A stretch of DNA of 37,629 bases from Oribacterium sp. P6A1 (GCF_000702885.1 NZ_JNKO01000025.1:1-37629); one strand, 5' to 3'. Shown: positions 6,300-15,071, counted from the stretch's first letter. Numbers and translations are program-made. Notes: generated by a model from the letters alone, not told the origin.

Positions 6300-7970
6300 A
6301 TGAAGGCAGACATAATCATAAGAAACGCAAAAATCTTTACATCGAACACGAAAACCCTGCGGGCTACAGCCCTTGCGGTAAAGGATGGCAAATTTGTTTA
6401 TGTCGGCGATGATGCCGGTCTTTCGGATTATGAGGGCGAGGTGACGGATCTTGACGGGAAATTCATAATGCCGGGAATCATCGACAGCCATGTCCATGTT
6501 ACCATGCCCGTCGGATTTGAGTATAAGGATATGGGCGAGTATATCGTGTGTGACAGCAAAAAGGAAGCCCTTGGCTTTATAGCTGATCATATTAAGAACA
6601 ATCCGGGCAAGGAGAGCTACAATTTCCTTCTGGAGCGTGTTTTTCTACATGGTGAAGAGATTACAAAGGAAGATCTTGATGCTGTCTGTGCCGACAGTGA
6701 GATCATGATCTTAGAGGGTGAGGCACACAGCATATGGGCAAATTCAAAGCTTCTTAAGCGTCATGGCATTACGGATGATATCATCGATCCCGTGCCGGGA
6801 CTTAGTTACTATGTGCGTAAAGATGGACATATAACAGGAAATATATTTGAAGCGGCTGCGGAAACCCGCTTTCTGATCGATGGTGCGGAAAAACTGACAG
6901 ATGAACAGATAGATGCCGCCTTAAAGCGTTGGTTCGATTTTTCTGTCAATGCAGGGGTCGTGGGTGTCTTTGATGCCGGTATTCCGGAATGCAATGATTT
7001 TCATGAGAGGGTTTACAGACAATTAAAAAAATTTGATGAGGAAGGAGAGCTTCCCGTTTATATAGACGGCTGCTATGTGATCACACAGCCCCGCCAGGTG
7101 CCGGAGGCGATAAAAAAGCTTAAGAGCTTTAACAGTGAATTTAATACGAAACACCTTAAGGTGCATACCTTAAAGATTTTCAATGACGGTACCTTAAAGA
7201 TTGAAACGGCAGCACTTGTGACACCTTATGAAGATACCGGGGACAAGGGAACGGCTGCTTTCAATAAGGATCAGATCGCAGAGCTTCTTATTCAGCTTAA
7301 TGAGGCAGGACTTGACCTGCACCTGCACACTGTAGGTGAGGGCGCATCCCGTAATGTACTTGACGGTGTGGAGATGGCTAAGAAGGAGCTTGGGGATAAG
7401 TACCATGTGAAAGTCACCTGTGCACATCTTGAGATTCAGGATGACGCGGATATTGACCGTTTCGCAAAGTTAGGTGTTAACGCCAATTATACACCATGGT
7501 GGCATGCAGGAAACATGGGCGGAGATCCTTATAAGACGTGGTGCGAGCTGCTTGGTGAGGAGCGTGCGGGTAAGATGTACCGCTGTAAGTCGGTCTGGAA
7601 GACCGGTGCCAATGTTACATGGTCCAGCGATGATATCCACTATGGTGATTTTAACAACTGGAGTCCGTACCTTGGCATGGAGGTCGGCATGACAAGGTGG
7701 ATAAATGAGAAGACCAGAGCCGCCGAAACAGACTGGACCGTCAGAGCAAATCCTTCCGCCGATGAGCAAATGAGTATAGAAGAAATGATACTCGGATATA
7801 CGATAAACGGAGCAAAGCAGCTTGGTATAGAAGACAGCAAGGGCTCTATTGAAAAGGGTAAGGATGCTGATTTCCTTATTTTTGATACTGACCTGCTTAC
7901 TGCCAAGCATGAGGGCTTCAGCTATAACAAACCGACGGATGTGTATTTTGCGGGAAAGAAAGTAAATTAA
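6300..7970 (+). CDS. YtcJ-like metal-dependent amidohydrolase (Amidohydro_3), first copy
   Basis: The 556-residue protein is a cytosolic hydrolase of the amidohydrolase superfamily, YtcJ group; substrates for this group are mostly unknown. The metal-site motifs are in order: IDSHVHV (His64, His66), LHLHTVGEG (His341, His343), CAHLEI (His376) and WSSDDIHYG (Asp about 444). The N- and C-terminal segments (AKIFTS, then GSIEKGKDADFLIFDTD) build the usual beta-sandwich. ATG 6300 with AAAGGAGG just upstream is preferred over TTG 6273. It is followed after 21 nt by a second member of the same superfamily, so the two probably act on related substrates. The C-terminus closely resembles the broken copy at 11640. 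Confidence 0.88.
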   Translation: MKADIIIRNAKIFTSNTKTLRATALAVKDGKFVYVGDDAGLSDYEGEVTDLDGKFIMPGIIDSHVHVTMPVGFEYKDMGEYIVCDSKKEALGFIADHIKNNPGKESYNFLLERVFLHGEEITKEDLDAVCADSEIMILEGEAHSIWANSKLLKRHGITDDIIDPVPGLSYYVRKDGHITGNIFEAAAETRFLIDGAEKLTDEQIDAALKRWFDFSVNAGVVGVFDAGIPECNDFHERVYRQLKKFDEEGELPVYIDGCYVITQPRQVPEAIKKLKSFNSEFNTKHLKVHTLKIFNDGTLKIETAALVTPYEDTGDKGTAAFNKDQIAELLIQLNEAGLDLHLHTVGEGASRNVLDGVEMAKKELGDKYHVKVTCAHLEIQDDADIDRFAKLGVNANYTPWWHAGNMGGDPYKTWCELLGEERAGKMYRCKSVWKTGANVTWSSDDIHYGDFNNWSPYLGMEVGMTRWINEKTRAAETDWTVRANPSADEQMSIEEMILGYTINGAKQLGIEDSKGSIEKGKDADFLIFDTDLLTAKHEGFSYNKPTDVYFAGKKVN

Positions 7971-7991
7971 CAATAAGAGGAGATACAGATA

Positions 7992-9641
7992 ATGAAAGCA
8001 AATAAGGTCATCTACGGTAATATCTACACAGTTGATAAGAAAAAGCCCAAGGCTGCGGCACTTGCGATTTCTGACGGAAAGTTCGTCTATGTGGGAGACG
8101 AAGAAGGCGTGAAGGAATATATTGACAAGGATACGGAGGAGATCCGGTATGATAAAGGTATCATTCTTCCGGGATTTGGAGAGGGACACGGTCATATCGC
8201 ACCCGGAGGAACGGAAGCGCTTTTCTTTGTACATCTAAGTCCCATGGGTACCTTACAGGAACATCTTGCTGCTATAAAGAAGTTCATCCGGGAGCGTCCG
8301 GAGCTGGATGTTATTCAGGGCTCAGGCTTCATACCCACACCGGATATGGGACCGAACGGTCCCACTGCGGATCTGCTTAATGGTTTGACAGACAAACCGA
8401 TCGTTCTTGCGGATATAGGTCATCATTCTTATTGGGTGAATCATGCCGCAATGGATCGTCTGGGAATCGACAAAAACACGTCGGATATAAGTGACGGAAT
8501 AATCACCCGGGATGATCAGGGGAATCCCACCGGTTATTTCCGTGAGGGTGCTATGGATCTGCTAAAGGAGCTTACCGTGTTCTCGGTTGAGCAGTATAAG
8601 GAGGGATTCCTGCACTATCAGGAGGAATATCTGGCTCATGGAGAGACCCTGATCCTTGAACCTATCATCAACTGGGATACTACAGACAATGCCGCACTTG
8701 CCTGCCATGAGCTTGATATGGAAGGAAAGCTTAAAATGCATGTCTATGCCGCTTATCAGGTATTTCAGGCGGAAGGTCATGATACTATGGCAGAGATAGA
8801 ACATGCGGCAGAGCTTAGAAAGAAGACCAAGGGGCGCATGTTCGAGCTTAACAATATCAAGATACAGATAGACGGTACGATGCCGGGGACACCTTCGACA
8901 GCATATATGAAGCAGCCTTACACAGATCCGTGGTCTGTCGAGCATCAGCATCATGGGCAGCTTCGCTTTGACATGGAAACCCTTATTAAAATATACAAAA
9001 AATCTCATGAGCTGGGATTTACGGTACACGCTCATGCCATAGGAGACGGGGCACTCTGCATGGCTCTGGATGCCATAGAGAAGGCATTGGAGGAGACAGG
9101 ACCTCACGATTACAGGGATGCCATAACTCATCTTCAGGTGGTAGACAGGGAGGATATCCCCCGTATGGCTAAACTAAATGTTATAGCTTCTACAGATCCT
9201 CACTGGTTTGATTTCGAGCCGGAATATTTTCAGATGATGGTCGCTGTTCTTGGCGAAGAACGTGCTGAAAATCAGCTTCCGATGAAGGCATTCTTTGATG
9301 CCGGAGTTACGGTAACCTCTGCCAGTGATTATCCTGTTACAAATCCGGCCTATCCGCTTACAGGCATACAGAAAGGTGTGATTCGTCAGCTTCCCGGACG
9401 TCCGGACACACTGCATAATGCGAGCGAGCGCGTAACGATAGAGCAGATGATCGAAGCGACCACCATTAATGAGGCTTATCAGATGCTTTGTGATGACAGG
9501 CTGGGCAGTATTACTGTCGGGAAGGAAGCAGATTTGGTGGTACTTGGTGATGATATTACCAAGTGCGATTCGGAGCATATCCAGGATTCGCCCGTGCTTG
9601 GAACCATGGTGGGCGGAGAGTGGGTCTACACTCACGCTTAA
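7992..9641 (+). CDS. YtcJ-like metal-dependent amidohydrolase (Amidohydro_3), second copy
   Basis: This 549-residue paralogue has LPGFGEGHGHI (His66, His68) as the first metal pair, VHAHAIGDGA as the second, THLQVVD for the next His, and SASDYPV with the terminal Asp. All metal positions are kept. Glu-Gly precedes the first His where most relatives have Asp-Ser, a mild deviation. AGAGGAG at 7976-7982 lies at normal distance from the ATG. It is the middle gene of a three-gene cassette; the next gene starts 8 nt after its stop. Substrate and pathway are unknown; related enzymes cleave exocyclic amides and similar bonds. Confidence 0.88.
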   Translation: MKANKVIYGNIYTVDKKKPKAAALAISDGKFVYVGDEEGVKEYIDKDTEEIRYDKGIILPGFGEGHGHIAPGGTEALFFVHLSPMGTLQEHLAAIKKFIRERPELDVIQGSGFIPTPDMGPNGPTADLLNGLTDKPIVLADIGHHSYWVNHAAMDRLGIDKNTSDISDGIITRDDQGNPTGYFREGAMDLLKELTVFSVEQYKEGFLHYQEEYLAHGETLILEPIINWDTTDNAALACHELDMEGKLKMHVYAAYQVFQAEGHDTMAEIEHAAELRKKTKGRMFELNNIKIQIDGTMPGTPSTAYMKQPYTDPWSVEHQHHGQLRFDMETLIKIYKKSHELGFTVHAHAIGDGALCMALDAIEKALEETGPHDYRDAITHLQVVDREDIPRMAKLNVIASTDPHWFDFEPEYFQMMVAVLGEERAENQLPMKAFFDAGVTVTSASDYPVTNPAYPLTGIQKGVIRQLPGRPDTLHNASERVTIEQMIEATTINEAYQMLCDDRLGSITVGKEADLVVLGDDITKCDSEHIQDSPVLGTMVGGEWVYTHA

Positions 9642-9649
9642 AAAAAATC

Positions 9650-11620
9650 ATGAAGAAGTTATTTACAATCGATGATTTTATGGTGGCTTTCATCTCGGCG
9701 CTGGGCTATGGCTTTGGCTATACGATTCCGATGTATCTGGGCTGGACGCAGCCTGCGTGCATAGCGGTCTGCTTTGCCCTCGGAATTACGCTGGAGGAGC
9801 TCATCAGCAGGATCGTTTTCAGCAAGACCGTCCAGCAAAAAACGGTCAACCGGGTATTCACTTATGTGGCGATCCTGCTTATTTTCCTGATCGCCGAGTT
9901 TGTTTCGAGGCATTTGCTGGGCACGTCCCTGATAGAAGACCTGGAGGAAGAGTTTGCGTGGGTTGTGGGTCTTCCCATTGTCGGCTTTGTGGTGAATCTG
10001 TGCATACGTGGATATCGTGTCAGAAAGATTTGCAAGCTTTACGGGGACGGAAGCGAGGGCTATGTGTTCGACGTGACGGACAGGGACATCGAGGAAGTGA
10101 ATCAGCGGAACCGGGCTGTTCACGGTGAATATGATGTCGAGTGTGCGGTCAGGACGCGAACCGGCATCTACGTCGGGGAGAAGTACAAGGAGACACGAAT
10201 CTTTTGGGGGATTCCCTACGCAAAGTCTCCGGTAGGCGAACTGAGATGGAAGGCACCCGAGCCGCTCCCTGCGTCGGAGACGGTGTTTGAGGCCAAGAAC
10301 TTCGGCGCCTCGGCCATACAGGTGGAGCATAAGGGCTCGATCATCAGGCATCACCGGCAGAGCGAGGACTGCCTGTACCTGAATATAGCCACCGGGGACG
10401 AAAAGACGGAAGCGAAAAAGCCGGTGCTTGTGCTGTTCCACCACGGAGATTTTACCTACGGCGGCGCGGTCGATCCGCTGCTGTACGGTGAGGATTATGT
10501 AAATGCGAATCAGGATGTAGTGCTTGTCAGTTTTAATTATCGCCTCGGTATCTTCGGGTTCATTGATTTTTCTGAGGTTCCCGGCGGGGAGGCCTGCCCG
10601 GACACCCTGAACCTCGGGCTGCTGGATCAAATCGCGGCACTGAAGTGGATCAGGGAAAACATCGGAGCCTTCGGGGGTGATCCCGAGCGGATCACGGTGC
10701 TGGGCTTCGAGTCCGGCGCGACCTGCATCTGCCTGCTGGCCGCCAGCGAGCAGGTGAGGGGTCTGTTCCGGAGGGCCTTCGTGTTCGACGGCAGCCCGGA
10801 GTCTGCCTGTGATACGCCGGATGCCTCCAGAGCCCTGGCAAAAGCATTGTTGAAAGAAACAAACACTTCGACGATGGCGGAGCTTTTGCACCTGGATACG
10901 GAAGCTCTAAAAGACGCTGTGCAAAGGCTTTGGATGAGCATGTGCACACCGACCTGTGACGGAAAACTGATCCCTAAGCAGGTGTATGAGGCATATCGAA
11001 ACGGAGCCGCTTCGGGTATCGAGTTTATCGTCGGCATTACCGGCGGGGGAATGCAGGTGATCCGATCCTCCGTCGGCAGTAAGAACTACAAGGACGCGGT
11101 AAAGGCGGCTGTGGACGACCTTCAGGGCGATATAGACGGTTCCGTCGCCGAGGCGATGCGGGCGTATATTAAGGCTCAGACATTGACTTCATCCGAGCTT
11201 GAGGCGAAATCAGAGCTGTACGGGCAATGGACTGCGTTGGGTATTTATCGTGTTGCGGCAAAGCTGTCGCAGGGTGGAAACAAGGTGCATCTGATGTACT
11301 GGGACGAAAAGGCACTGATCGAGAATCTGGGTTCGGGTACCGCAGACGTTCTAGCAACATTGCTCGGGAACAGCGAAGCACTACAGATGTATGGCAGCGT
11401 AATGAACGCGGATCTGTCCGAGATGCTCCGGGCTTTGTTGCTGAAATTTGTCAGCGGAGATGCCCTGCAGCTTTATCGCAACGAGATTTCGGGCTTCGAC
11501 GGTCTCGACTGGGAGGCGTTTCCACAGGCACTTATCGTTGAAGACGGGAAATTAGCGTGCGATACGATTGAAGACAGAATAACAGAGGTCAAAGGATTGT
11601 TGGACTATATGTTGAAATGA
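9650..11620 (+). CDS. Membrane-anchored carboxylesterase-fold protein, probably a pseudoenzyme
   Basis: Residues about 8-122 of 656 contain four hydrophobic helices; from about 160 on the protein follows type-B carboxylesterases (GIYVGEKYKETRIFWGIPYA, SEDCLYLNIATGD, VSFNYRLGIFGF, GLLDQIAALKWIRENIGAFG). Ungapped comparison with the family consensus shows the nucleophile Ser as Glu354 (GFESG where GESAG is normal), the oxyanion HGGG as His264-His-Gly-Asp267, the acid Glu as Gly467 (GITGGGM), and the catalytic His as Thr564 (GSGTADV). The fold core is kept, so a binding or scaffold role, as in neuroligins, is plausible. ATG 9650 has no clear ribosome binding site, so translation may be coupled to the upstream gene. 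GC is higher than next door (42 of 60 bases at 10681-10740 against 25 of 60 at 8101-8160), a sign of separate origin. Confidence 0.8.
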   Translation: MKKLFTIDDFMVAFISALGYGFGYTIPMYLGWTQPACIAVCFALGITLEELISRIVFSKTVQQKTVNRVFTYVAILLIFLIAEFVSRHLLGTSLIEDLEEEFAWVVGLPIVGFVVNLCIRGYRVRKICKLYGDGSEGYVFDVTDRDIEEVNQRNRAVHGEYDVECAVRTRTGIYVGEKYKETRIFWGIPYAKSPVGELRWKAPEPLPASETVFEAKNFGASAIQVEHKGSIIRHHRQSEDCLYLNIATGDEKTEAKKPVLVLFHHGDFTYGGAVDPLLYGEDYVNANQDVVLVSFNYRLGIFGFIDFSEVPGGEACPDTLNLGLLDQIAALKWIRENIGAFGGDPERITVLGFESGATCICLLAASEQVRGLFRRAFVFDGSPESACDTPDASRALAKALLKETNTSTMAELLHLDTEALKDAVQRLWMSMCTPTCDGKLIPKQVYEAYRNGAASGIEFIVGITGGGMQVIRSSVGSKNYKDAVKAAVDDLQGDIDGSVAEAMRAYIKAQTLTSSELEAKSELYGQWTALGIYRVAAKLSQGGNKVHLMYWDEKALIENLGSGTADVLATLLGNSEALQMYGSVMNADLSEMLRALLLKFVSGDALQLYRNEISGFDGLDWEAFPQALIVEDGKLACDTIEDRITEVKGLLDYMLK

Positions 11621-11639
11621 CGCGGACTTTCTTCTTATC

Positions 11640-11790
11640 TCCTTAACTAATGAGAGGATGAGCATTGAAGAGATGCTTTTGGGCTTTACGATCAATGGCG
11701 CAAAGCAGCTTGGTATTGTGGATAAAAAGGGTTCTATCACGGCCGGTAAGGATGCTGATTATCTGGTATTCGACAAAGACCTGCTTACCA
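11640..11790 (+). pseudogene. C-terminal remnant of a third amidohydrolase
   Basis: The frame reads NERMSIEEMLLGFTINGAKQ and GSITAGKDADYLVFDKDLLT, nearly the same as residues about 490-540 of the amidohydrolase at 6300. Everything before it is missing and the last residues are replaced by unrelated hydrophobic sequence. It shows that another copy once stood here, which the esterase-like gene now separates from the intact pair. Confidence 0.75.
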
Positions 11791-11932
11791 TAATATGTAT
11801 ATCATCTGCAGTGATGTTTGTTCTGTCAGAAGCACTTGCCTATCCGTTTTCATTCCTGTTTTTGCTGAGCTGATGGCAGCTGTTGTAGGAAGCATATTTA
11901 TGTTTGCTTTACGCAGAAGGTACCATTATTAA
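11791..11932 (+). pseudogene. Frameshifted tail of a membrane transporter
   Basis: Two overlapping frames give ISSAVMFVLSEALAYPFSF and then, after a shift near 11860, FAELMAAVVGSIFMFALRRR before a TAA. Together they look like the last two membrane helices and basic tail of a transporter, perhaps a MATE-type exporter. No start codon or signal belongs to it. Confidence 0.35.
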
Positions 11933-11997
11933 AAAATTTATTCCATTGAGCATGGTTAGAGTTCTTATATAATAAGATAAACAGATATATCAGGTAT

Positions 11998-12166
11998 ATG
12001 AGACTGTACGAGAGATATTTTGATGATATAGATGCACTTAATGATGATAAGGGATGCTTTATAAGCAACAGTCAATAAAAAGTCTTCAGAGTTAAAGAAG
12101 CCTGCAACAGCATCAAAGCCTGCAACATCTAAAAAAGCCACAAAAAAGAAAGCTTCATCAAAGTAA
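11998..12166 (+). pseudogene. Small ORF and Lys/Ala-rich tail in two frames
   Basis: ATG 11998 opens 26 residues (MRLYERYFDDIDALNDDKGC and on) ending at 12078. In another frame, 12065-12166 encodes a basic tail (KKPATASKPATSKKATKKKA) with no start codon. Such tails occur on nucleic-acid-binding proteins and at the end of some cell-surface or phasin-like proteins. A frameshift could join the two. No family is recognised. Confidence 0.3.
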
Positions 12167-12210
12167 TAATACTTCATTAGAGAGTGTGTAATTTCAAAAG
12201 AAGAAGGAGA

Positions 12211-12762
12211 CTACCGGTCATTGGTAGTCTCCATTTGTTTGCCGAGGAATATCTGTTTCAAGGTTTCAGGCATGGATTCGAACATCATCTGTACAGCTGT
12301 CCGTGAAGGGGTTATGTTATCGGTAAGCACCCATTCCCTTGTCATTCCAAGAGTCCCGTAGCAGTATAGCCTGATGCTGTACAGGATCTGAGTGTCGAGG
12401 GTATCCGTACCGAGGTTCTGCTTTGCCATCTGGGCATAACGCTCCACGAAATATTCAAGCATATATTGCCACATGGGAGTCTGCGAGTTGTCCTCGTAGG
12501 CTCTTTTATAAAAGATGCAGTCTTTTTTCATCCTGTCCAGAGCCTTAGCTGCTGAGTCGAGATCAAGAACATCCGTATCGTAGGCAGATTGAAAGATCAT
12601 CCATGCCATTAGGTCATATTTGTCCTTGAAATGATAGTAGAATGTAGGGCGCTCAATCTCAGCTTCCTTACAGATCTCGGTTACCCGAATCTTGTCTATT
12701 GATTTATGGGATAGCAGCTTTCTAAGAGAATCTGCTATCCAAATCTTTGTTCTTTCAGCCAT
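12211..12762 (-). CDS. TetR/AcrR-family transcriptional regulator
   Basis: The 183-residue protein starts with the family DNA-binding domain: KIWIADSLRKLLSHKSIDKI, VTEICKEAEIERPTFYYHF and KDKYDLMAWM. The C-terminal domain looks like the TetR_C_8 (DhaS-type) group, and its ligand cannot be predicted. It is divergent from the radical SAM gene, and the region between them carries two inverted repeats that could be its operators. The likely target is therefore itself and the radical SAM gene. Confidence 0.88.
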   Translation of the reverse strand: MAERTKIWIADSLRKLLSHKSIDKIRVTEICKEAEIERPTFYYHFKDKYDLMAWMIFQSAYDTDVLDLDSAAKALDRMKKDCIFYKRAYEDNSQTPMWQYMLEYFVERYAQMAKQNLGTDTLDTQILYSIRLYCYGTLGMTREWVLTDNITPSRTAVQMMFESMPETLKQIFLGKQMETTNDR

Positions 12763-12774
12763 ATCACACCCCGT

Positions 12775-12825
12775 TTCTTACAGAATATGAAATATGTAAG
12801 AATATATATCAGAATTATAATTCTG
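12775..12825. promoter_or_regulatory. Two inverted repeats between tetR-like gene and radical SAM gene
   Basis: TTCTTACA (12775-12782) and TGTAAGAA (12795-12802) form one inverted repeat, and CAGAATTATAATTCTG (12810-12825) is a perfect 16-bp palindrome. Both lie just upstream of the TetR-family start codon at 12762 in an AT-rich divergent promoter region. Their position fits operators of the regulator. Confidence 0.5.
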
Positions 12826-12923
12826 TAAGTGGATAATTACAAGTTTCGGTTGTATGTTATACACATAGTACAGGAGATAAATGCTCGTACGTGAACATGA
12901 TTTAAGAAACGGAGGCGATTGAT

Positions 12924-13804
12924 ATGCATTTTACAGGAACCGTATACAGAAACCCATACTGGCCTACATGGCCTTTACTTGAGATCACACAGGGCTGTAC
13001 TCATAACAAATGCAAGTTCTGTACCATGTACAAGGACGTTCCCTTCAGGATGTCCCCTATGGAGTGGATCGAGGAGGACTTAAAGGAACTGTCTGAGAGT
13101 GATCCAAATGCAAGAACAATACAGATACTTTCCGCAAATCCGCTTGTCTTAACATATGACAAGCTTGCACCAATCTTCGAGATGGTACATAGATACCTGC
13201 CCAAGATGGAATACATCTATTTGGCAGGAAGAGTATCTGACCTTAAGAACAAAACGGTGGAAGAGCTGAAGAAGCTTAAGGAACTGGGAATGAAAGAAAT
13301 ATCACTTGGTGTCGAGAGCGGAGATGACTGGACGCTTAATATGATAAACAAAGGCTATCACGCGGAGGATATCCTCGAGCAGTGTCATAAGCTTGAAGAA
13401 GCAGGGATTGATTACTGGATGACTTTTCTTAAGGCGTTGCCGGAAAGTCTCACAGTCGTGAGCACGCTATAAATTCTGCCAGGATATTCAGTCAGTGTAA
13501 GCCTATGCTTGTTGGAACAGGCGGTCTCACATTATTCCCCGGGACTCCGCTTCTGGAAGAGGCACAGAGTGGTGAATTTGATCCCCTTTCGGAAAAAGAG
13601 ATGCTGGAGGAATTAAAGCTTTTTGTAGAGAACCTTGAATGTGACTGTTCATTTATCACGCATCATACGGTTTCGGGTAAGAACCTGACAGGACCTGATT
13701 TCTTAAAGCGTAAGGATCAGATTGTCGCAGCCCTTGATCATGAGATAAAGCATGGTAATCTTGGCAGAATGGCTGCACTCAGGCAGAGCAAGAGAACATT
13801 ATAA
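12924..13804 (+). pseudogene. Radical SAM protein interrupted by a one-base frameshift
   Basis: The first part (12924 to about 13431) has the iron-sulfur motif as Cys25-x4-Cys30-x2-Cys33 in QGCTHNKCKFC, then EISLGVESGDD and YHAEDILEQCHKLEEAGI, typical of a B12-independent radical SAM group related to COG1032. At 13431 the frame changes: the other frame continues with GVAGKSHSREHAINSA and then LVGTGGLTLFPGTPLLEEA to 13804. A single base missing after CTTAA restores T-F-L-N-G-V. So one gene of about 293 residues is split. It could be a real mutation or a sequencing error. The reaction is unknown. Confidence 0.8.
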
Positions 13805-13817
13805 GGAGTGATGAGAT

Positions 13818-13886
13818 ATGCGTTTTTCAGGAGGAATCAATTGTCCACCATATGCCGGTATAACGAGAATGTCTACAGCAGAATAG
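13818..13886 (+). pseudogene. 22-codon head of a possible second radical SAM copy
   Basis: AAGGAG at 13803-13808 is 9 nt before an ATG that opens MRFSGGINCPPYAGIT and stops at TAG 13884. The pattern (Met-x-Phe-Ser/Thr-Gly, then Pro-Tyr) resembles the first residues of the preceding gene, MHFTGTVYRNPY. It may be the start of a lost tandem copy. Confidence 0.3.
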
Positions 13887-13942
13887 TGGAGAGAATCAGG
13901 AATCAATGGAGAATATATTGCATCTTCCCCAAAAAGATTCTG

Positions 13943-13951
13943 TGCTATAAT
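13943..13951 (+). promoter_or_regulatory. Extended -10 promoter for the PrsW-like gene
   Basis: TGCTATAAT combines a TG extension with a perfect TATAAT, 29 nt before the ATG at 13980. No good -35 is seen at the usual distance. Confidence 0.5.
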
Positions 13952-13979
13952 AGGTAATCAAAAAAAGGAGACAACACAC

Positions 13980-14747
13980 ATGAACGCCATGTCTATTCTT
14001 TCAACAGCGATTACTATTGTTTTTCTTGGCTTACTGTATTGGAGAATGGTCAAGAGAGAAATTCCACAGCCCGTTGGCTGGCTGCAGGCCCTGCTTCCCA
14101 TTGCTATCGGCTTGCTCTCTCATCCGTTGACGATTCCCTTCTCCATGCGCTACCTTAAGGCAATGGCAGCGGACCCGAATGCTGTGAAGCTGTCCGAAAT
14201 GAACTTGATCCAGTCTTTGGAGCGCGCCCTCATTCTCGCCGGCGGTCTGGAGGAGATTGCCAAGCTGATCCTGATCATCGTTATACTGCTCATCTTTCGC
14301 AAAAAGGTTAAAAACGTTTATGAGTACATTCTGATCGGTGCGTGCGTGGGTATCGGCTTTTCCATTATTGAGGAGTTTTCTTATGGTGCAGACGATGCGA
14401 CCATCGTCTCCACAATTGTGAGAATGATTTCTGTCCCTGCGCATATGACTTTCAATATGGTCATGGCGGAGTTTTTGGGAAGGGCGAAGTTCAGCAAACT
14501 GAACGGTAAAGGCTCTGTTGTTCTGAACTATGTGCTGGCGCTTCTTGTTCCCATTGTCGTCCATACGTTGTACGATGTATGCACTGCCTTCAACTCCAGT
14601 CTGATGAGGGGTGAGGTGAGCGGCATGATCAGAGCCCTAATTGGTTATGTGGCCCTGCTGATCTATGAGTTCATCGTTCTTGTTCGCTTCAAGAAGAAGA
14701 CAGCGACGATCTGCGGCATGAGCACCCTGGTGAAAGAAGCGGCATAA
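13980..14747 (+). CDS. PrsW-family intramembrane protease
   Basis: The 255-residue membrane protein has about seven hydrophobic helices. The family motifs are intact: GGLEEIAKL (Glu91, Glu92, Lys95), GFSIIEEF (Glu131, Glu132), PAHMTFN (His155) and VVHTLYD (His195, Asp199). In Bacillus subtilis PrsW starts cleavage of the anti-sigma factor RsiW; related proteins cut other membrane substrates. There is no sigma or anti-sigma gene beside it, so the substrate is unknown. AGGAG is 9 nt before the ATG. The region is GC-rich (37 of 60 bases at 14221-14280), unlike the core genes, which fits acquisition. Confidence 0.82.
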   Translation: MNAMSILSTAITIVFLGLLYWRMVKREIPQPVGWLQALLPIAIGLLSHPLTIPFSMRYLKAMAADPNAVKLSEMNLIQSLERALILAGGLEEIAKLILIIVILLIFRKKVKNVYEYILIGACVGIGFSIIEEFSYGADDATIVSTIVRMISVPAHMTFNMVMAEFLGRAKFSKLNGKGSVVLNYVLALLVPIVVHTLYDVCTAFNSSLMRGEVSGMIRALIGYVALLIYEFIVLVRFKKKTATICGMSTLVKEAA

Positions 14748-14829
14748 GCCTGGCCGATTTCATAGCTCTTATGAATAGCAGAGCGTATTTTTCGATAACT
14801 TCCGGTTTGATGATAGTATATACGGGTCT

Positions 14830-14851
14830 AAGAGTACTCTTTTGATATAAT
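14830..14851 (+). promoter_or_regulatory. Palindrome next to an extended -10
   Basis: AAGAGTACTCTT (14830-14841) is a perfect 12-bp palindrome. It is followed by TGATATAAT (14843-14851), a TG-extended TATAAT. It stands before the conjugation-gene remnant. It may be the promoter and operator of that lost element. Confidence 0.4.
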
Positions 14852-14955
14852 GAAGTGAACACCTACCCTAAAAAGCTGGGATCACGCGAACCCTTCTGAC
14901 ACATAAAAGCAGAGATTGTATCAACGTAGATAGTATGGAGGAAGGAGCAGACACG

Positions 14956-15070
14956 ATGAATCAGAAATTAAAAAAGAAGATTATCCTGAATATCCCTTAT
15001 GTTGCAATAGGCCTGTTTGCTACCAATTTAGGAGAGGCCTGGCGCATAGCAGACGGGATAAATGCTTCAG
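14956..15070 (+). pseudogene. N-terminal remnant of a VirD4/TraG-like coupling protein
   Basis: The frame from ATG 14956 reads MNQKLKKKIILNIPYVAIGL and FATNLGEAWRIADGINASAR. This fits the first membrane helix and following segment of VirD4/TraG-type coupling proteins of Firmicute integrative conjugative elements (pattern N-[LI]-P-Y...G.A.R.A.G..AS). All further domains, including the ATPase, are missing; similarity ends near 15070 where the HD fragment begins. Confidence 0.5.
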
Positions 15071-15071
15071 C

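Noticed and set aside
9659-10891. Minus-strand open frame of 410 codons
   Set aside because: It is the antisense shadow of the GC-rich esterase-like gene; its composition (Arg, Gln, His rich) is typical of such shadows.
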